This document shows positions 1-11,000 of a stretch of 64,000 nucleotides of DNA, one piece after another. Location: the NCBI GenBank assembly GCA_030052745.1, contig JANBVO010000066.1:1-64000 (forward strand). The letters are read 5' to 3'. This DNA comes from Pleurostoma richardsiae. Its lineage: Eukaryota > Ascomycota > Sordariomycetes > Calosphaeriales > Pleurostomataceae. How positions within the stretch are numbered: position 1 is the first letter of the stretch; every line of letters begins with the position of its first letter. The translations under genes and the position numbers were made by a program. The notes under the pieces are model-generated. The model was not told where the DNA came from. It ran no database searches and saw nothing but the letters and a program-made list of their open reading frames with translations.

Positions 1-480
1 AGCCCCGAAGTCACCAGCCCCGAAGTCACCAGCCCCGAAGTCACCAGCCCCGAAGCCGCCAGCCTCGAAGCCGCCAGCCCCGAAGCCGCCAGCCCAGCTC
101 CGAAGTCAGATCACCAGCTCCGGCACCCCAAAGTCACCAGCCCCGAAGTTACAGCCCCGAAGTTACAGCCCCGAAGTTACAGCCCCGAAGTTACCAGCCC
201 CGAAGTTACAGCCCCGAAGTTACCAGCTCCGAAGTCACCAGCCCCAAAGTCACCAGCCCCGAAGTTACCAGCCCAGCTCCGAAGTCAGAAGTCGCCAGCC
301 CAAAGTCACCAGCCCCAAAGGTCACCAGCCCCGAAGTTACCAGCCCAGCTCCGAAGCCAGAAGTCGCCAGCCCCAAAGCCAACATTAAGCCCGTCATCGC
401 ATCCCTGGCGTGCCAGCCCCAAAACCACCAGCCCTAGCGACCGGCCAGTCCAAAAACTACTAGCCTAAAAACTACCAACC
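1..480. repeat. Degenerate 14/15-bp minisatellite
   Basis: The left edge is a tandem array of a unit close to AGCCCCGAAGTCACC (15 nt). Many units are 14 nt (AGCCCCGAAGTTAC), and longer variants insert AGCTC or AAAGG. The array decays rightwards into units of the AGCCCCAAAACCACC type up to about 480. In 15-nt phase the plus strand would read Ser-Pro-Glu-Val-Thr repeats, but the mixture of 14- and 15-nt units shifts frame repeatedly. It therefore behaves as a non-coding minisatellite unless the true gene lies mostly to the left of the window. The array probably continues beyond base 1. Confidence 0.9.
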
Positions 481-580
481 CAAAAAAGCCTGGTATCAGC
501 CCAAAATCCGTTTCGCGCCTCTTGATTTCTGATTCAAACCTCTCACCCCAAGCGACATCTCGCCACATCTCGCCACATCC

Positions 581-1564
581 TCATCCTGTACAAGAGAAAA
601 GCTCGACTTCCCGTCCATACTGCTTTCTAAACTGCCCGAAGTATGACTTAATCTGTGATTCGTCAAATCCACTCTTCGAGGCAACATCCGCGAACACTTC
701 GAGGTCGAACGAGGCTCTGATCAGCTCAGCAGGACAGGCACGCATGATTTCATTAGCTAGGGCTCTTAATGTGTCAAGCGTGACAGAAAAGTCCCTGCTT
801 CGGAGAATATGAGTCTCAGAAGCATACCCAGGTAGGACCGCGACATACATGATTTTGTCAGCCTCGGCGGAGAAGGCCATTATCAAGAGCGGTGATCCCC
901 CTGAAAGAGTAGCCCAACGCTTTCCGATACGCCTACGCCGCTTAACGTGATCCCTTGCATTTCTTGATAAGGCGCGGCGTATCTTCCTGTGGCTCAAAGG
1001 CCTAGAACTGTTTATATGATTAAGGCGCCTGTCTTCATCAACAGCACGACATGAGCTTGCCGAATTCAGGAACAGCCCCTCTTGGGCTTCGATTGCAAAA
1101 GTGGCGTTGCTTTTGCCAGATCTAGTTCGAAGCCGGCACATTCGCCGATAGCCTCTTATTATTTCATCTAGGACCTCTTGGAACCGGGCAAATTGGAGAA
1201 AGCCGAGCTTCTGATGGATAGTATTCTCGCTGTTGATGGCCTCATCAAGAGCCTGCAGAGCCTTCGGCACCTCGGCGTCTGCACAAGGGATGTCACCCGA
1301 CAAGGACGTTTGCTGCAGAAGCCACGCCCACACTCCGCACGCCTCTACGCAGTGATCTGCAATGAAAGTAAGTGCGTCAGGCCGGACGACATGCTGAGCC
1401 AGTCTCTCGATCTCGGATCTGAGCGGCCCGGCGGGGAAACAGCTGTCGGACACTGCCGGCTGGCTTTGCGGCTCCGTGATGACCATTCCAGGCGTCACGC
1501 ACGGGGTCTGGGGTGCAGGGAGATCCATGTCCATCCTATCGTCCATGTCTTGACGATGCACCAT
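581..1564 (-). CDS. Unrecognised protein, tandem paralogue A
   Basis: This is an uninterrupted frame of about 327 residues from an ATG at 1564 to a stop at 581. A second in-frame ATG at 1546 aligns best with the start of paralogue B. I do not recognise the family. The N-terminal half looks helical and carries VRPDAL, LGFLQFARFQ and LDEII blocks. The centre is strongly basic (KRRRRIGKRW) and is followed directly by a conserved LSGGSPLLIMAFSAEA core. The C-terminal part carries a cysteine-containing ACPAELIRA block and ends after SKSGFD. The same blocks occur in the same order in the next gene on the same strand, so the two arose by tandem duplication. There is no signal peptide or clear membrane segment. 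The basic patch could bind nucleic acid, but that is only inference. Confidence 0.65.
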   Translation of the reverse strand: MVHRQDMDDRMDMDLPAPQTPCVTPGMVITEPQSQPAVSDSCFPAGPLRSEIERLAQHVVRPDALTFIADHCVEACGVWAWLLQQTSLSGDIPCADAEVPKALQALDEAINSENTIHQKLGFLQFARFQEVLDEIIRGYRRMCRLRTRSGKSNATFAIEAQEGLFLNSASSCRAVDEDRRLNHINSSRPLSHRKIRRALSRNARDHVKRRRRIGKRWATLSGGSPLLIMAFSAEADKIMYVAVLPGYASETHILRSRDFSVTLDTLRALANEIMRACPAELIRASFDLEVFADVASKSGFDESQIKSYFGQFRKQYGREVELFSCTG

Positions 1565-2119
1565 CGGTGGGATTGGGACGTGGTGCGCCGGCAAAGCCTC
1601 CGGGGAGTGAGGGGTAGGTCTTTTAAGTACTGCTCAAGAGGCATGTGAGGCGGACCATGTTTAGAAAATAAGATTCTAGAATCGACCCCGTTATGATCCG
1701 TGAGACCGGTCCTGAAACGCCCACTCGGGGCACTTTCGGTGGGGAAGCTTCTCGCGCGCGGCTTGATTTTCAAACCACCGCGCGCTGGCTTTTGAAACGC
1801 CAATTGCGGTTGATGCTACAGCGTGCTTCTAGTGAGTGGGCGATGTTGAGTACATGCAGTGCGTAGTGCGATGTGGGGTCAAAATTACCTACGTGAGCTC
1901 GGTGCAGCTTACGGCCAGCCGTCTCGCGAAGCAATGTCCTGCAATACACATCACGTAGGGTTTTCAGATGTACTCGTCTCATATTGTCTTATTCTGACCC
2001 GCACTATTCCGTACATACTCCGTAATCTAGCTTCCACTGCTTTCCATTCTCGAGCCGGTGTTAATGCACGTTCACCTCAGAGAATTGAAGGTCATTCATT
2101 CCCCGTGATGCTTCTCAAA
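1565..2119. other. Spacer between tandem paralogues
   Basis: No supported gene. The spacer separates the two tandem paralogues and should hold the promoter of paralogue A and the 3' end of paralogue B. Short frames here lack conserved-looking content. Confidence 0.5.
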
Positions 2120-3052
2120 CTAATAGAATGACTCTTCAACGTGGCCTTGGTCAAACCCGCTCTTGGACTCGAAGTCTGCCAGTAGTACGAGATAGACGAA
2201 GGCTCTTATCGAATCAGTGGGACAAACACGAAGGATTTCGTGGGACAGCGTCCTCAGGGTGTCAATCTTGATAGAAAAATTCCTGCTTTTCAAAGGATAA
2301 ACACTCGGAGTATGGCTGCTCGGAGGTGGGATGAGTACGTACACGATCGTTGAGGCCTTTGCAGAGAAGGCCATTACGAGTAGGGGTGAGCCTCCGGACA
2401 GAATGGCCCAGCGCTTCGCAATTCGCCTCTGTCTCTTGGCCTGGTCTCTCGAGTTCCTTCGTTCCCCACGGCTACGTCTCCGGTGACTCACCGCTGTTGA
2501 CTTGCTTACACGCGTATTCTGCCTATCCCGCCCAGGATCACGCCGCGGCGCTGCTAAGGACCCGAACGTCTTTTCTTGCATCTCGATCGCAACGCTGGCA
2601 TTGCCCTTGCCGACTCCTAGCCTCAGTAGACCCGTTCGGCGATCCTCGTTTATGATCTCGTCCAGGCAATCCTGGAGCCGCGCCAGCTGAAGGAAGCCAA
2701 GTCTCTGGTGTGTCTCGTCACCGTTCCTGATGGTGTCGTCTAGTATCTTCAGGGCTTCTGCTACTTCTGTATCACTGTATGTTACATTGGCTGGCAAAGA
2801 CGTCCTCTGCAGCAGATGTACCCAGAGCCTGTATATCTCCAGAGAGTGGTCTGTAAGGAAAATAAGAGCGTCCGGTCTGACCAGGTCCTGGACCAGACCA
2901 CCGATCGCCGGACTCAGCGGGGCCGTGAGCAACCTATCTGACATTGACTGCCCGCCGTCTGATGGTGCCGTCATGATGCTGCCAGGTGGCATGCAACTCA
3001 TGTGCGCTGATGAAAAACTTATCTCCATATCTTCAGTGTATCGCGCACACAT
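2120..3052 (-). CDS. Unrecognised protein, tandem paralogue B
   Basis: This is an uninterrupted frame of about 310 residues from ATG 3052 to 2120. It matches paralogue A block by block: PG..MT near the start, LVRPDALIFLTDH, LLQRTSLPANV, LGFLQLARLQ, the basic stretch KRQRRIAKRWAILSGG, SPLLVMAFSAKA, a CP-containing block, and ESKSGFDQ at the end. The distance between blocks is also preserved, apart from an insertion of several residues after the SGGSPLL core. Both copies are open over their full length, so both are probably functional or only recently duplicated. The family is unknown to me. The context is a repeat-rich, weakly annotated stretch at the left edge, as expected for lineage-specific genes. 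Confidence 0.65.
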   Translation of the reverse strand: MCARYTEDMEISFSSAHMSCMPPGSIMTAPSDGGQSMSDRLLTAPLSPAIGGLVQDLVRPDALIFLTDHSLEIYRLWVHLLQRTSLPANVTYSDTEVAEALKILDDTIRNGDETHQRLGFLQLARLQDCLDEIINEDRRTGLLRLGVGKGNASVAIEMQEKTFGSLAAPRRDPGRDRQNTRVSKSTAVSHRRRSRGERRNSRDQAKRQRRIAKRWAILSGGSPLLVMAFSAKASTIVYVLIPPPSSHTPSVYPLKSRNFSIKIDTLRTLSHEILRVCPTDSIRAFVYLVLLADFESKSGFDQGHVEESFY

Positions 3053-3586
3053 CGTCGTTCCGGTCTGGAATGCGAGGCACTGGTAAGCAAGTCTCACGGC
3101 AGGCTGGCGTCATGGGACTCAAGTAGTCCTTGGATGACTCGCGAGCCGGCTGGGATCCGGAAAATAAAATCCCAGAATAAGCCTGTGTGTGCCCCACAAG
3201 CCGACCTTGAAAGTGCTGGAGCCGGCGCCCTCGGCCGTGGTCGGTGGGAGTGGCCGGCGGCTAGCGATCCCAGAAGTCGGCGCAGCCTGCCGGAACGGCC
3301 CATAGATCGGACCCCAGGCAGGATCCGATCGCGCCAAACTTCCGCCGTGTCACAGCTCTATGCCACAGGTTTTCAGGGATCGAAGAGTCATGATCAAGCC
3401 ACACTTCTTGATAGATCGTAAAGTCACCTAGCAGTTTGATTTCAACGAGTCATGTTCTACCTTGTTCAGTTTGCATCCAAAGGAAGCTTTATTAATGCAC
3501 CGTCTTTGTCGGAAGGAACCACTGGTCAGCAAAAGAAAAAAAAAGGCGAGGAAAGAGAGACGTGCCCGAAGACCAGCCCGGCGCTC
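3053..3586. other. Intergenic, no gene seen
   Basis: Contains the promoter side of paralogue B and the 3' flank of the hypothetical gene at 3587-4425. An A-run with adjacent purines lies near 3530-3560. Nothing else is supported. Confidence 0.5.
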
Positions 3587-4425
3587 TCAAGAACCCGCAG
3601 CAGGGGTACTCTCCTGCGACTTCCCGAGGGCTAAGAAGCGCCTCCCTTCGGCGAAAGCAGCAGCGTGTCCCTCCCATGCATCCTTCCCAAAGCGCTCGAC
3701 GGCCAGCTCTTGGCATCTCTTCAGCGCCTCCTCTCCACACACGTCTTTCAGGGGCACGTCGCTGACGGCCCAGCGGACACTGAAGATCAGCGCGCCACCC
3801 GCCTCTCTGACATCGAGGAAGTCTTCAATGTCCCACAGTTTCTGTTTCTCCCAGAGTCTCTGTTTCTGCCCGCCCTTCAGGCCGTATGTCGCGCGAGGCC
3901 CTTTTTTGGCTGGTGGCTGTCCTTCCATCTCTTGTGCAGGGGCCGGGATCGGGCGTTTCTTGGTAGGCAAAGCTTCTTGGACAGCAGGCACCTCTTTGTT
4001 CCCGGCAACACCGGTCCGCTTGGCTTCTGATCGTTCTCAATACAGGAGTCCCATCGCGAGCGGACGACGACTTTACCTTGCTGATTCGGAGTTCTGCCCT
4101 CCTTCGGGCCCAGAAGAGCGCGGTACTTCTCCAACACCTCGGAGAGCTTCAGCGTCTTGGCGCTGGCGTCTTCCCCAGGTTCATTGGCGTGGGCATCTCG
4201 CCGCGACAGAACCTGAGACGGAAGGACAAGACCGTCAGCCCCGTCGCCGGCGGAAGTGGAAGCCCCGAGAGCAGATGGCTGGCTCGTCCGAGCATCCTCA
4301 GCGCCTGAGGACCTGACTGTGTCAGTGCTCGGAAGACCGCTGGGCCTGCCCGGCGTCGGCATCGCAGCCGATCCTGCTGGCGAGCTTTCGAGCGGGCCAC
4401 TGGACCTTCTCGCGGAACCTGCCAT
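3587..4425 (-). CDS. Hypothetical two-exon protein, possible chromo-like fold
   Basis: My model has exon 1 at 4425-4077 and exon 2 at 3993-3587, with an 83-nt intron (GTAAAG donor, CAAAG acceptor), giving 251 residues in a closed frame. The N-terminal half is Ser/Pro/Ala-rich and probably disordered, with a short LSEVLEKYRALLG helix. The C-terminal half is charged and looks folded: LWDIEDFLDVREAGG, then FSVRWAVSDVPLK, then a helix around ERFGKDAWEGHA. The pattern of W.IEDFLD followed by a strand with V.W resembles chromodomain-like beta proteins, but the match is weak and unverified. A 284-residue frame on the opposite strand (3462-4316) competes. I prefer the minus strand because the antisense frame is only Arg/Ser/Pro-rich. 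Confidence 0.45.
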
Positions 4426-6890
4426 AGGCGTTAGTACTGCTCCTCCTCCTTATCAAGGGCGATACGAACCTCCGCCCTCAAGGCCATAGTTCTCCCACAT
4501 GAGATTTCTTTGCGACTTATGGCCTACTGCCACACTGCGACCCGGCGCTGCAAGCATCGTGCTAACATGGTTCGAAGACATCAGGAGACGGGAATTGAGT
4601 TCGATTTCTTCAAGACCGGCGGTACAAACAGAATAGCAGGAGCATAAGTTGGAACCAGGAGATGCCGTGGTCTGCTCCAAGGTAAGTGCGGCGCTGCGGC
4701 CTTATATGCCATAGTCCAGCCCAGCTGCCGCGTGATTCGGGGCCTAATCCGCGGTCCTTGCCTCCCTTTGTCCTTACGCCTCGTATCAGCCCGACTCCGC
4801 TTCATCCTTCACGCGTGTGGACCAATCGTGCCGTTTGTAGAGGGGTCATGCGTAGGCGGCCCACGTCCCAGGCAGTCAGAAGACATCATGCTAGTTGGCC
4901 CGCGACCCTCTCACTGGCTCGGAAAGAGCACGTCCGAGATGCCACCCTGATAGTCTCCCGAACCACCATGCCAGCTTCCTCCCGTCGCTGCTTTCCTCGG
5001 CCTTTGCAGACCAGGCTTGAGCGTCGATAGGATGAAGATGCAGATCGCCACTCCGGAATACCCTCGCATCGTCCGCCCTGAAACCAACGAGCGCTTGGCC
5101 GCGATCATGTCGGGCCAATGTCGGTCATCCAGGGATATCTGCATGAGGAATCACAGAGTGGGTATCGCACACCGCGTGGTGGTCTGACATGCTGCGCCAT
5201 TATCTCCCCACAGCTACCCAAGTGAGTGAAGATTGGCTCCGTCCCAGAGCCCAGCAGTCGAGGCGTAATTCCCAGGGTGACGGGCCAAGAGTAGGCACAG
5301 GCTGCCTTGCGGCACATCAGGCAGATGATTCGCTCGGAAAGCCCGTCGGCAAGTGAAGTGGGGATGCATCAAGCACACCGATTTCAGCTGAGCCGGCCGT
5401 ATGCGTCGTAATGGATGCGTCGATGGTCCCCGAGGTCACCGAAATGAAGGCCTCATGATCATGCTGGTGGGGCTCCCTGCAGCTTGACGAAAAGCAGGCG
5501 GCGTGATCGTCAAGGGGTACGGCGGATTCGATAGTCAGGCCAGAGGGCCGAGCTGTCGTGGGCGTCGAGAAGAGAGGCGGCGGGGCGAGGCGAGCCCGCC
5601 GTCAACTCATGTCTTCTTGGCCAGTTCATTGCTGCTTCGTCCACCTCGCTGTGTCTCGGCCTGGCGGTGTCCGTTGAGAAGCTCCCTGCGGTCCGGCACG
5701 CACGAGTACATGTGACGGGTCCGAGAATGTGTCTCTACTCTTGAAGGGACGGCCGGGTGCAGGGACAGGGGATTGGGAAGAGAGGGGGGAGGGGGAGGGG
5801 CAGAAGGGATGGGGGGCATGGGGCATGGGGGATGGGGGATGGAAGAGGAGGAGGAGGAGGAGGAGGAGGAGGAGGAGGAGGAGGGAGTGGCGTCGCGCTG
5901 AGGAGGGCGTGTAGTGAGTAAGGAGGAGAGAGAAAGGGGTGTCGGGGTTGGGTGTAGTCTGACACTTTATAGAATTTCGAAAAAGCGGCGAGGGGCTCAG
6001 CAGCCCGCCTAGCGCGTTTCAGGAAGGCGGTCAGAACCGGCAGCCAATTTGCAAGCAATGACTTTACACTACCTGTGGAGACCCTGAGCTGCATGGCTTG
6101 ACAGAGCGAGGGAACCCTCACCGCCGTGCAGCAATAGCTCTAGCCTCAGCTGGCCTCTGGCTATTGCGAAGAGATCCTTCCGCAGATACGTTAGGGTAAG
6201 CAGTGCGACGACCTACGCGCCAGCAAGCAAAGCTTTCACCGCTAGAGTAACTCCGAGCCGCTCGAGCTTGGCTGTCAGTCCCGGGCCGCCGGCGCCTTCG
6301 GCAAAAGGCACCGGTTCTACATCACCGGACTTCACCGGACCTATTCGGGACCTACCCCGGTATGGTGGGCGTTTATTTTATGTCGGGGTGGAGTTCTTCC
6401 TCTAGGATCACTTCTCCAGTGGGAGCTACAACGGCGGCCAGGATAAGTGTGCTCTTAAGTCAGTCGCAGAGTCAAGCGTCCATACTGTCCGAGTGGTCAT
6501 GGGCAGCTGCCACAAAAGCGAAATAAACCCTAGTCAAACTAAGTATAATGCCTCGAACCAGAATCGCGCGGGCATTTAAGTTCGGGACACAACCACTGGA
6601 GTTGACGGCCTCAGTTCTTCCTTGGGGACGCAAGGTAGGTCGTGAGTTAATGTGCACCTCGCGAAAGTAAAAAGGATGGATCGTGGCTTTTCCAATGCTT
6701 GACAAAATCTAGACGAAATAAAAGTGTAAACTATCCAGGTGCTTACCGGCGATGGTCTGCCCTCAGGCGCCTCCTGCCCACTGACTCTTATTTTCCCTCT
6801 AACCGTGATACCCTCTGCCGCAGCCGAGACTTGAGCGGCTGCTGTTATAGCCGGAGACAATATCACCTTCTCCTAACCATCACTTGAAAG
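4426..6890. other. Gene-poor stretch with purine tract
   Basis: No convincing coding sequence in 2.5 kb. It contains a long purine-rich tract (about 5755-5890, listed separately). The last few hundred bases must hold the promoter of the secreted-protein gene that starts at 6891. Short open frames here have arginine/proline-rich shadow composition. Confidence 0.5.
5755..5890. repeat. Purine-rich tract with (GGA)n microsatellite
   Basis: The plus strand is almost pure G/A over roughly 130 bases: G-runs and GGGGGAT repeats lead into a perfect (GAG)n run at about 5846-5883. The complementary strand encodes an artefactual polyproline frame (5735-6121). Such homopurine-homopyrimidine mirror sequence can form H-DNA or G-quadruplex structures. 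Confidence 0.85.
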
Positions 6891-7685
6891 ATGCGCTTCG
6901 ACATGAAGTTGTCGGGAGTCACAATTTCTCTGGCCCTGGCAGCTGCCTGCCTCGCCTCCGCTGCCGGGACAGATGGCTTCCAGGTCGTTGGGAAGCGAAG
7001 CCAAAATCAGGCGGCCGCGGCAGCAGCACAGGTTTTCGCGACGGTGACTTCATCCGTCTACACATACAGCGTGTCAGGTCGTGTCCATCAGCGCACAGGA
7101 GACCCAACCCTCTACACCGTCACCCGTTCCGGCCGGCGGTACCACCGCACCAACACGCAGACTTTGTACACGTACACCACCTCCGGCCGCCAGCACATGC
7201 TCACCGTCGTTCCCACAGCGGCGGCACCGCTCCTTCACGATAGGAACGTCGCCAGCGCCGCCAAGCAGCCCGCCAGAGCGGCCTATCTGACCTCCTCGTA
7301 CACGCATCTCGAGGTCACTGTCAACGAGGGGGCTTCGGAATATTGCACACGAGCGGTTGAGGCGTGTCATGAGGAGCACCGGAGTGACTTAACAGGCTTC
7401 CGGGAGTGCGTCACTAAGATCTTCGAGGCCCTCCTTGCCATCGTCACAGTTTCCGCGCATCTGAAGACGCCTTACCAGCCTAGGCTGAGAACCGACCTTC
7501 TCGTGGGGGAACAAGTGCAGAACGATCACAGAGGGAACAAGCAGGGGTGCCTCGTCTACGTGATGGGGTGCCTAAAGAAGTATTACGGCGATGATAGCGC
7601 CGTGAAGGCCTGTGTTGATGCCTCGCTGGGCGGCTCAAATGTGCGTGCCGACTCCGAGGTGACGGTGATGATGTTAAGGCGTTAG
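6891..7685 (+). CDS. Small secreted protein with Y-T-x-x-x-S-G-R repeats
   Basis: The open frame is 264 residues from ATG 6891. An in-frame ATG at 6903 gives a tighter signal peptide (MKLSGVTISLALAAACLA...). After the signal sequence and an Ala/Gln run come three short repeats built on Y-T-x-x-x-S-G-R (YTYSVSGRVH, YTVTRSGRRY, YTYTTSGRQH), each followed by Thr-rich sequence. The C-terminal half has paired cysteines in two similar blocks: CTRAVEACHEEH with GFRECVTK, and CLVYVMGCLKKYYGDD with VKACVDASL. That suggests a disulfide-stabilised repeat domain. The stretch between the two blocks (about 7430-7540) is less protein-like and may hide an intron, but the frame stays open. Secreted, small and cysteine-bearing, it fits an effector or surface protein. 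I recognise no named family. Confidence 0.65.
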   Translation: MRFDMKLSGVTISLALAAACLASAAGTDGFQVVGKRSQNQAAAAAAQVFATVTSSVYTYSVSGRVHQRTGDPTLYTVTRSGRRYHRTNTQTLYTYTTSGRQHMLTVVPTAAAPLLHDRNVASAAKQPARAAYLTSSYTHLEVTVNEGASEYCTRAVEACHEEHRSDLTGFRECVTKIFEALLAIVTVSAHLKTPYQPRLRTDLLVGEQVQNDHRGNKQGCLVYVMGCLKKYYGDDSAVKACVDASLGGSNVRADSEVTVMMLRR

Positions 7686-8023
7686 GTTGTCTGTCCTCGT
7701 GTTACTGGCTCCCCCAGCAGTCAGGGCTGTGATGTCGCGAGTCTACTTTGAACCAGACACAGGAGAGAGAACAGGAAGGGTAAATTGATGTTTGATCATG
7801 GTGTTGCTCTATTATCATTCTCAAATATCTTGCTCAAATGGTATATATCCGTCATCTCAAACGCCTAACCGATGCTTCGCAGGTGAAGGAAGAACGCCGT
7901 AGAAATGTTGTAACTGATATCCCCTGCCACCACCCCATTTTCGATGTCTTTTCTTTCCAAGTCCATAATGTTCTGCGCGTATTACCATAATAAATCGCTG
8001 TTTTCACTCTCCAAACAAAGCCC
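7686..8023. other. Convergent intergenic region
   Basis: Shared 3' flank of the plus-strand secreted-protein gene and the minus-strand alpha-glucan synthase. It is relatively AT-rich and no gene is seen. Confidence 0.5.
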
Positions 8024-11000
8024 TTAAGGCTTAGCGACCTGCTCCTTGCGGAAGAACTTGAAGAACCCAATCGGAATAATCAGCTGCATCCCCAGCGCAA
8101 CCCAGAACCACACCTTCGTGATGCCCGGCGTGACTCCCTCCGAGAAGTCCGGGAACACGTCGCCGGGCCCAATCTTGTCCGGGGCCGTCGCCCTCGCCGC
8201 GATGGTGGCAATCGAGCCCAGCACCTGGGCCCCGATCAGCGTCGCGGCCACATGCTGTCGCGTCAGCGTCAGCAGCAGCACCATGCCCAGTCCCACGCCC
8301 TGTACGGTATCCAGGAGCCCGAGCCACAGCCAGAGGCAGCGCGACACAATCGCCGAGGCGACGGCGCCACCTACCCAGGGTAGATAGAGGCCGACGCCAG
8401 ACGTGCCCCAAAGCATCTGCGCCCAGCGCGGGGCGCCGAGGCCAATGGCAAAGAGGGGCACGATCCAGGGGTGCGTCTTGGAGAAGAAGGAGAAGCCGTA
8501 GAGAAGAATGCACCATAGCCCGAGCAGGAAGCCCGCTGCCAGGAGCAGGATCGCGCAACCCGGCACGACCTTGGAGCTGAAGAGGAACTCCCAGCTGCGG
8601 CCATACGGCGCAGACAGCCAGTAGTTCTGGATGACGACGGCGAGGAAGAACCACGGCACGATGCGCCGCCGGAGCAGACTGCCGTAGAAAGACGGGATCT
8701 TGTCGGGCATCTGGCGGTAGTAGTCGGGAAGGCCGATGAAAAGCACGATGCCGACGGCCCAGAGCACAATAGCAATGGGCACAGTGATGACGAGGATTTC
8801 GGGAACCTTGCCGCCGGCGAGGAACTTGCCGTTGGCGGTCGCGATGGGGTCCTGCTTCCCGATGATGCTGCCCCAGTACCACAGCGCTACTACGTACACC
8901 TGCTGCACACCTTGGATGACGCATGCGCGGAACAGCCACGTTGAGATGGGCGCACCGCCCTCGTCGCCGAAGTTGAGCGCGAAGAAGAGCGAGCCGGTCG
9001 AGGCTCCCGTGGCGTACATGGCGGTAGCGACGTTCTGGAGCGGAGCGCGGCCTGCGAGGGGAAGGAACGGCGAAACACCGAGGAGGATGAAGGCGAGGCC
9101 GTAGAAGAACCAGGGTAGGGTAAGGCTGTAGAGCGACTTGAAGCGGCGGAAGAGGAACCACCAGAGAATCGAGGTGGCGCCGTACGTGCCGGCGACGATG
9201 TACAGCTTAGTGGCTGTCTGGCCGATCTCGCCGGTGAGGAGGACGATCTGGTATGAGTTGGCGGACAGGATCTGGCCGAGGGCCAGGAGGAACGAGTAGA
9301 TGGGCCAGTCGCCGAGGCGGATCTGAAGAAGCCTATATTGTTCACCCATTAGCACCTCCTCTGCAACACAAGCCGAGGAAAGTTGGCCGATACTCACTTC
9401 TTCAGCCCCTTGGGCGGCTTGTACCCTGTGCCCAGTAGGAACTCGTCGTCACGCTCCATCTCCCTCACAACATTCACCTCGTCCGAGCTCCCCTCCTCCG
9501 ATGGCGTCAGGCTCGTGACGCTCACGGCGCGGCTGTGCCTCTTCTTCCTCAGCAAACTTGGTGCGGGGCTCCTGCTCGGGCTCCTGGACCGCCCCAGCTT
9601 CGCGTCGCGGAACCGCGCGAACCACTCCTTCTCCGACTTGGTCAAGAACTCCTCGATACACAGGTCCGTGTCCGAGTTCTTGGCCGTCAGCCCCGCCAGT
9701 CGGGACTCGAACGTCTTGTAGTACTCTCCCGTCGAGTCCGTGAAGAAGGGATCCACCTTCTGCAGCTTGTAGTCGGTGCGGTCGCCCACCACATCGATGA
9801 CAGACAAACGGCTGGAATTGCGGTTACTGTACAGGCTGCTGCCACCACCACGGGCACCCGCAGGCACATTGAGCCCAAAGGTTGACGGCGGGCGGCTTGC
9901 CCCGTCGGGAGCCATGATTCGCCAAGCGAAGGTGTCGACACTCTCCCGGTTGCCGGCCTGACCACCCCTGGCGACGATGGTGGCCAGGCTGTCGGACGAT
10001 TCTCGGTTGGTCCTCAGGTCGGTTGCTGCAAAGGGCAGGTTAGACGGCGGGAGCAGCGGCCCACTCAAGTCCGCATCCGATGAAGGATCGTGGGGCTCAG
10101 GGTTCGACGGGGACCGGGACCGGGATCGCTCGTTGTCCAGGAGGAACGGCACCGAGAGACTGGAGGCGCGAGACTGGCGTGGGCTAGCACTCCGGGAGTG
10201 GCTGGCGGACGGTGTCGGGCTAGGTTCTGCGTCCGAGGCGTCGTCAAAGTAGCGAGTGTTCTGGTCGAGGTGCAGGCCAGACGGGACAGCAAGCAGCGAC
10301 CCGCTGCTAATCCGCTTGTGCTTCTTGGACTCCTTGTTGTGGATGCGGATCGCCTCGGATTGCAGCTTCTCAAGGTCCTCGAGCCACTGAGCGACGGGGA
10401 AGCGCTGCCTGGCAGACCAAGCCCTCATCTTGACGCGGGTCTTTTGCTTCGAGTCCAGGGCGGACACAATGGCGCCGCGGAACTGGTGAAGCAAGTGTGA
10501 AGGTGCCGTGGACTCGATGGTGTACCAAAAGCCAGGCATCTGGCCCAGACCGCCGACGCGGGCGCCGACACCGAGGGCACCCTTGCGGCCGAACTCGACG
10601 GCGACCAAGCCAAACGGCTCATCACGCGAGGGAATCAGGGCAAACTCGGCGCCGCTGAAGATATATGGTGGCAGGGCGGTAAATTCGGGCTTGCTGTAGA
10701 CGCGCTTGGGGTATTTCTCCATGAGCTTGGACAGCTTGAGGGCAGCGAACTTGCCGTACAGGTCGATGACGGGGCCAACGCAGATGAGTTGCGTGGTCGG
10801 ACACTTCTCGAGGATGGACGGGAAGATATCGGCGATGAGGTCAACGCCCTTCTGAAGACTCCACCGGCCGACAAAGACGAAGAGCTCAGCATTCGGGTTA
10901 ATCTCGAGGCCTGCCCACTCCTGGGCCTTGACGCGCAGCTCGCCGCGCTTGGCCTCGAACTCCTGGTCGACGGTCACGTCCTTCTCCTTGAGTTCCTCCT

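Noticed and set aside
206-397. Minus-strand repeat ORF (GLVTSG repeats)
   Set aside because: Translation of the minisatellite; units of 14 and 15 nt break the frame.
3462-4316. 284-residue plus-strand ORF
   Set aside because: Arg/Ser/Pro-rich antisense composition; the minus strand gives a folded-looking domain once one intron is removed.
5735-6121. Polyproline minus-strand ORF of 128 residues
   Set aside because: It is the reverse complement of the homopurine/(GGA)n tract, with no conserved-looking sequence outside it.
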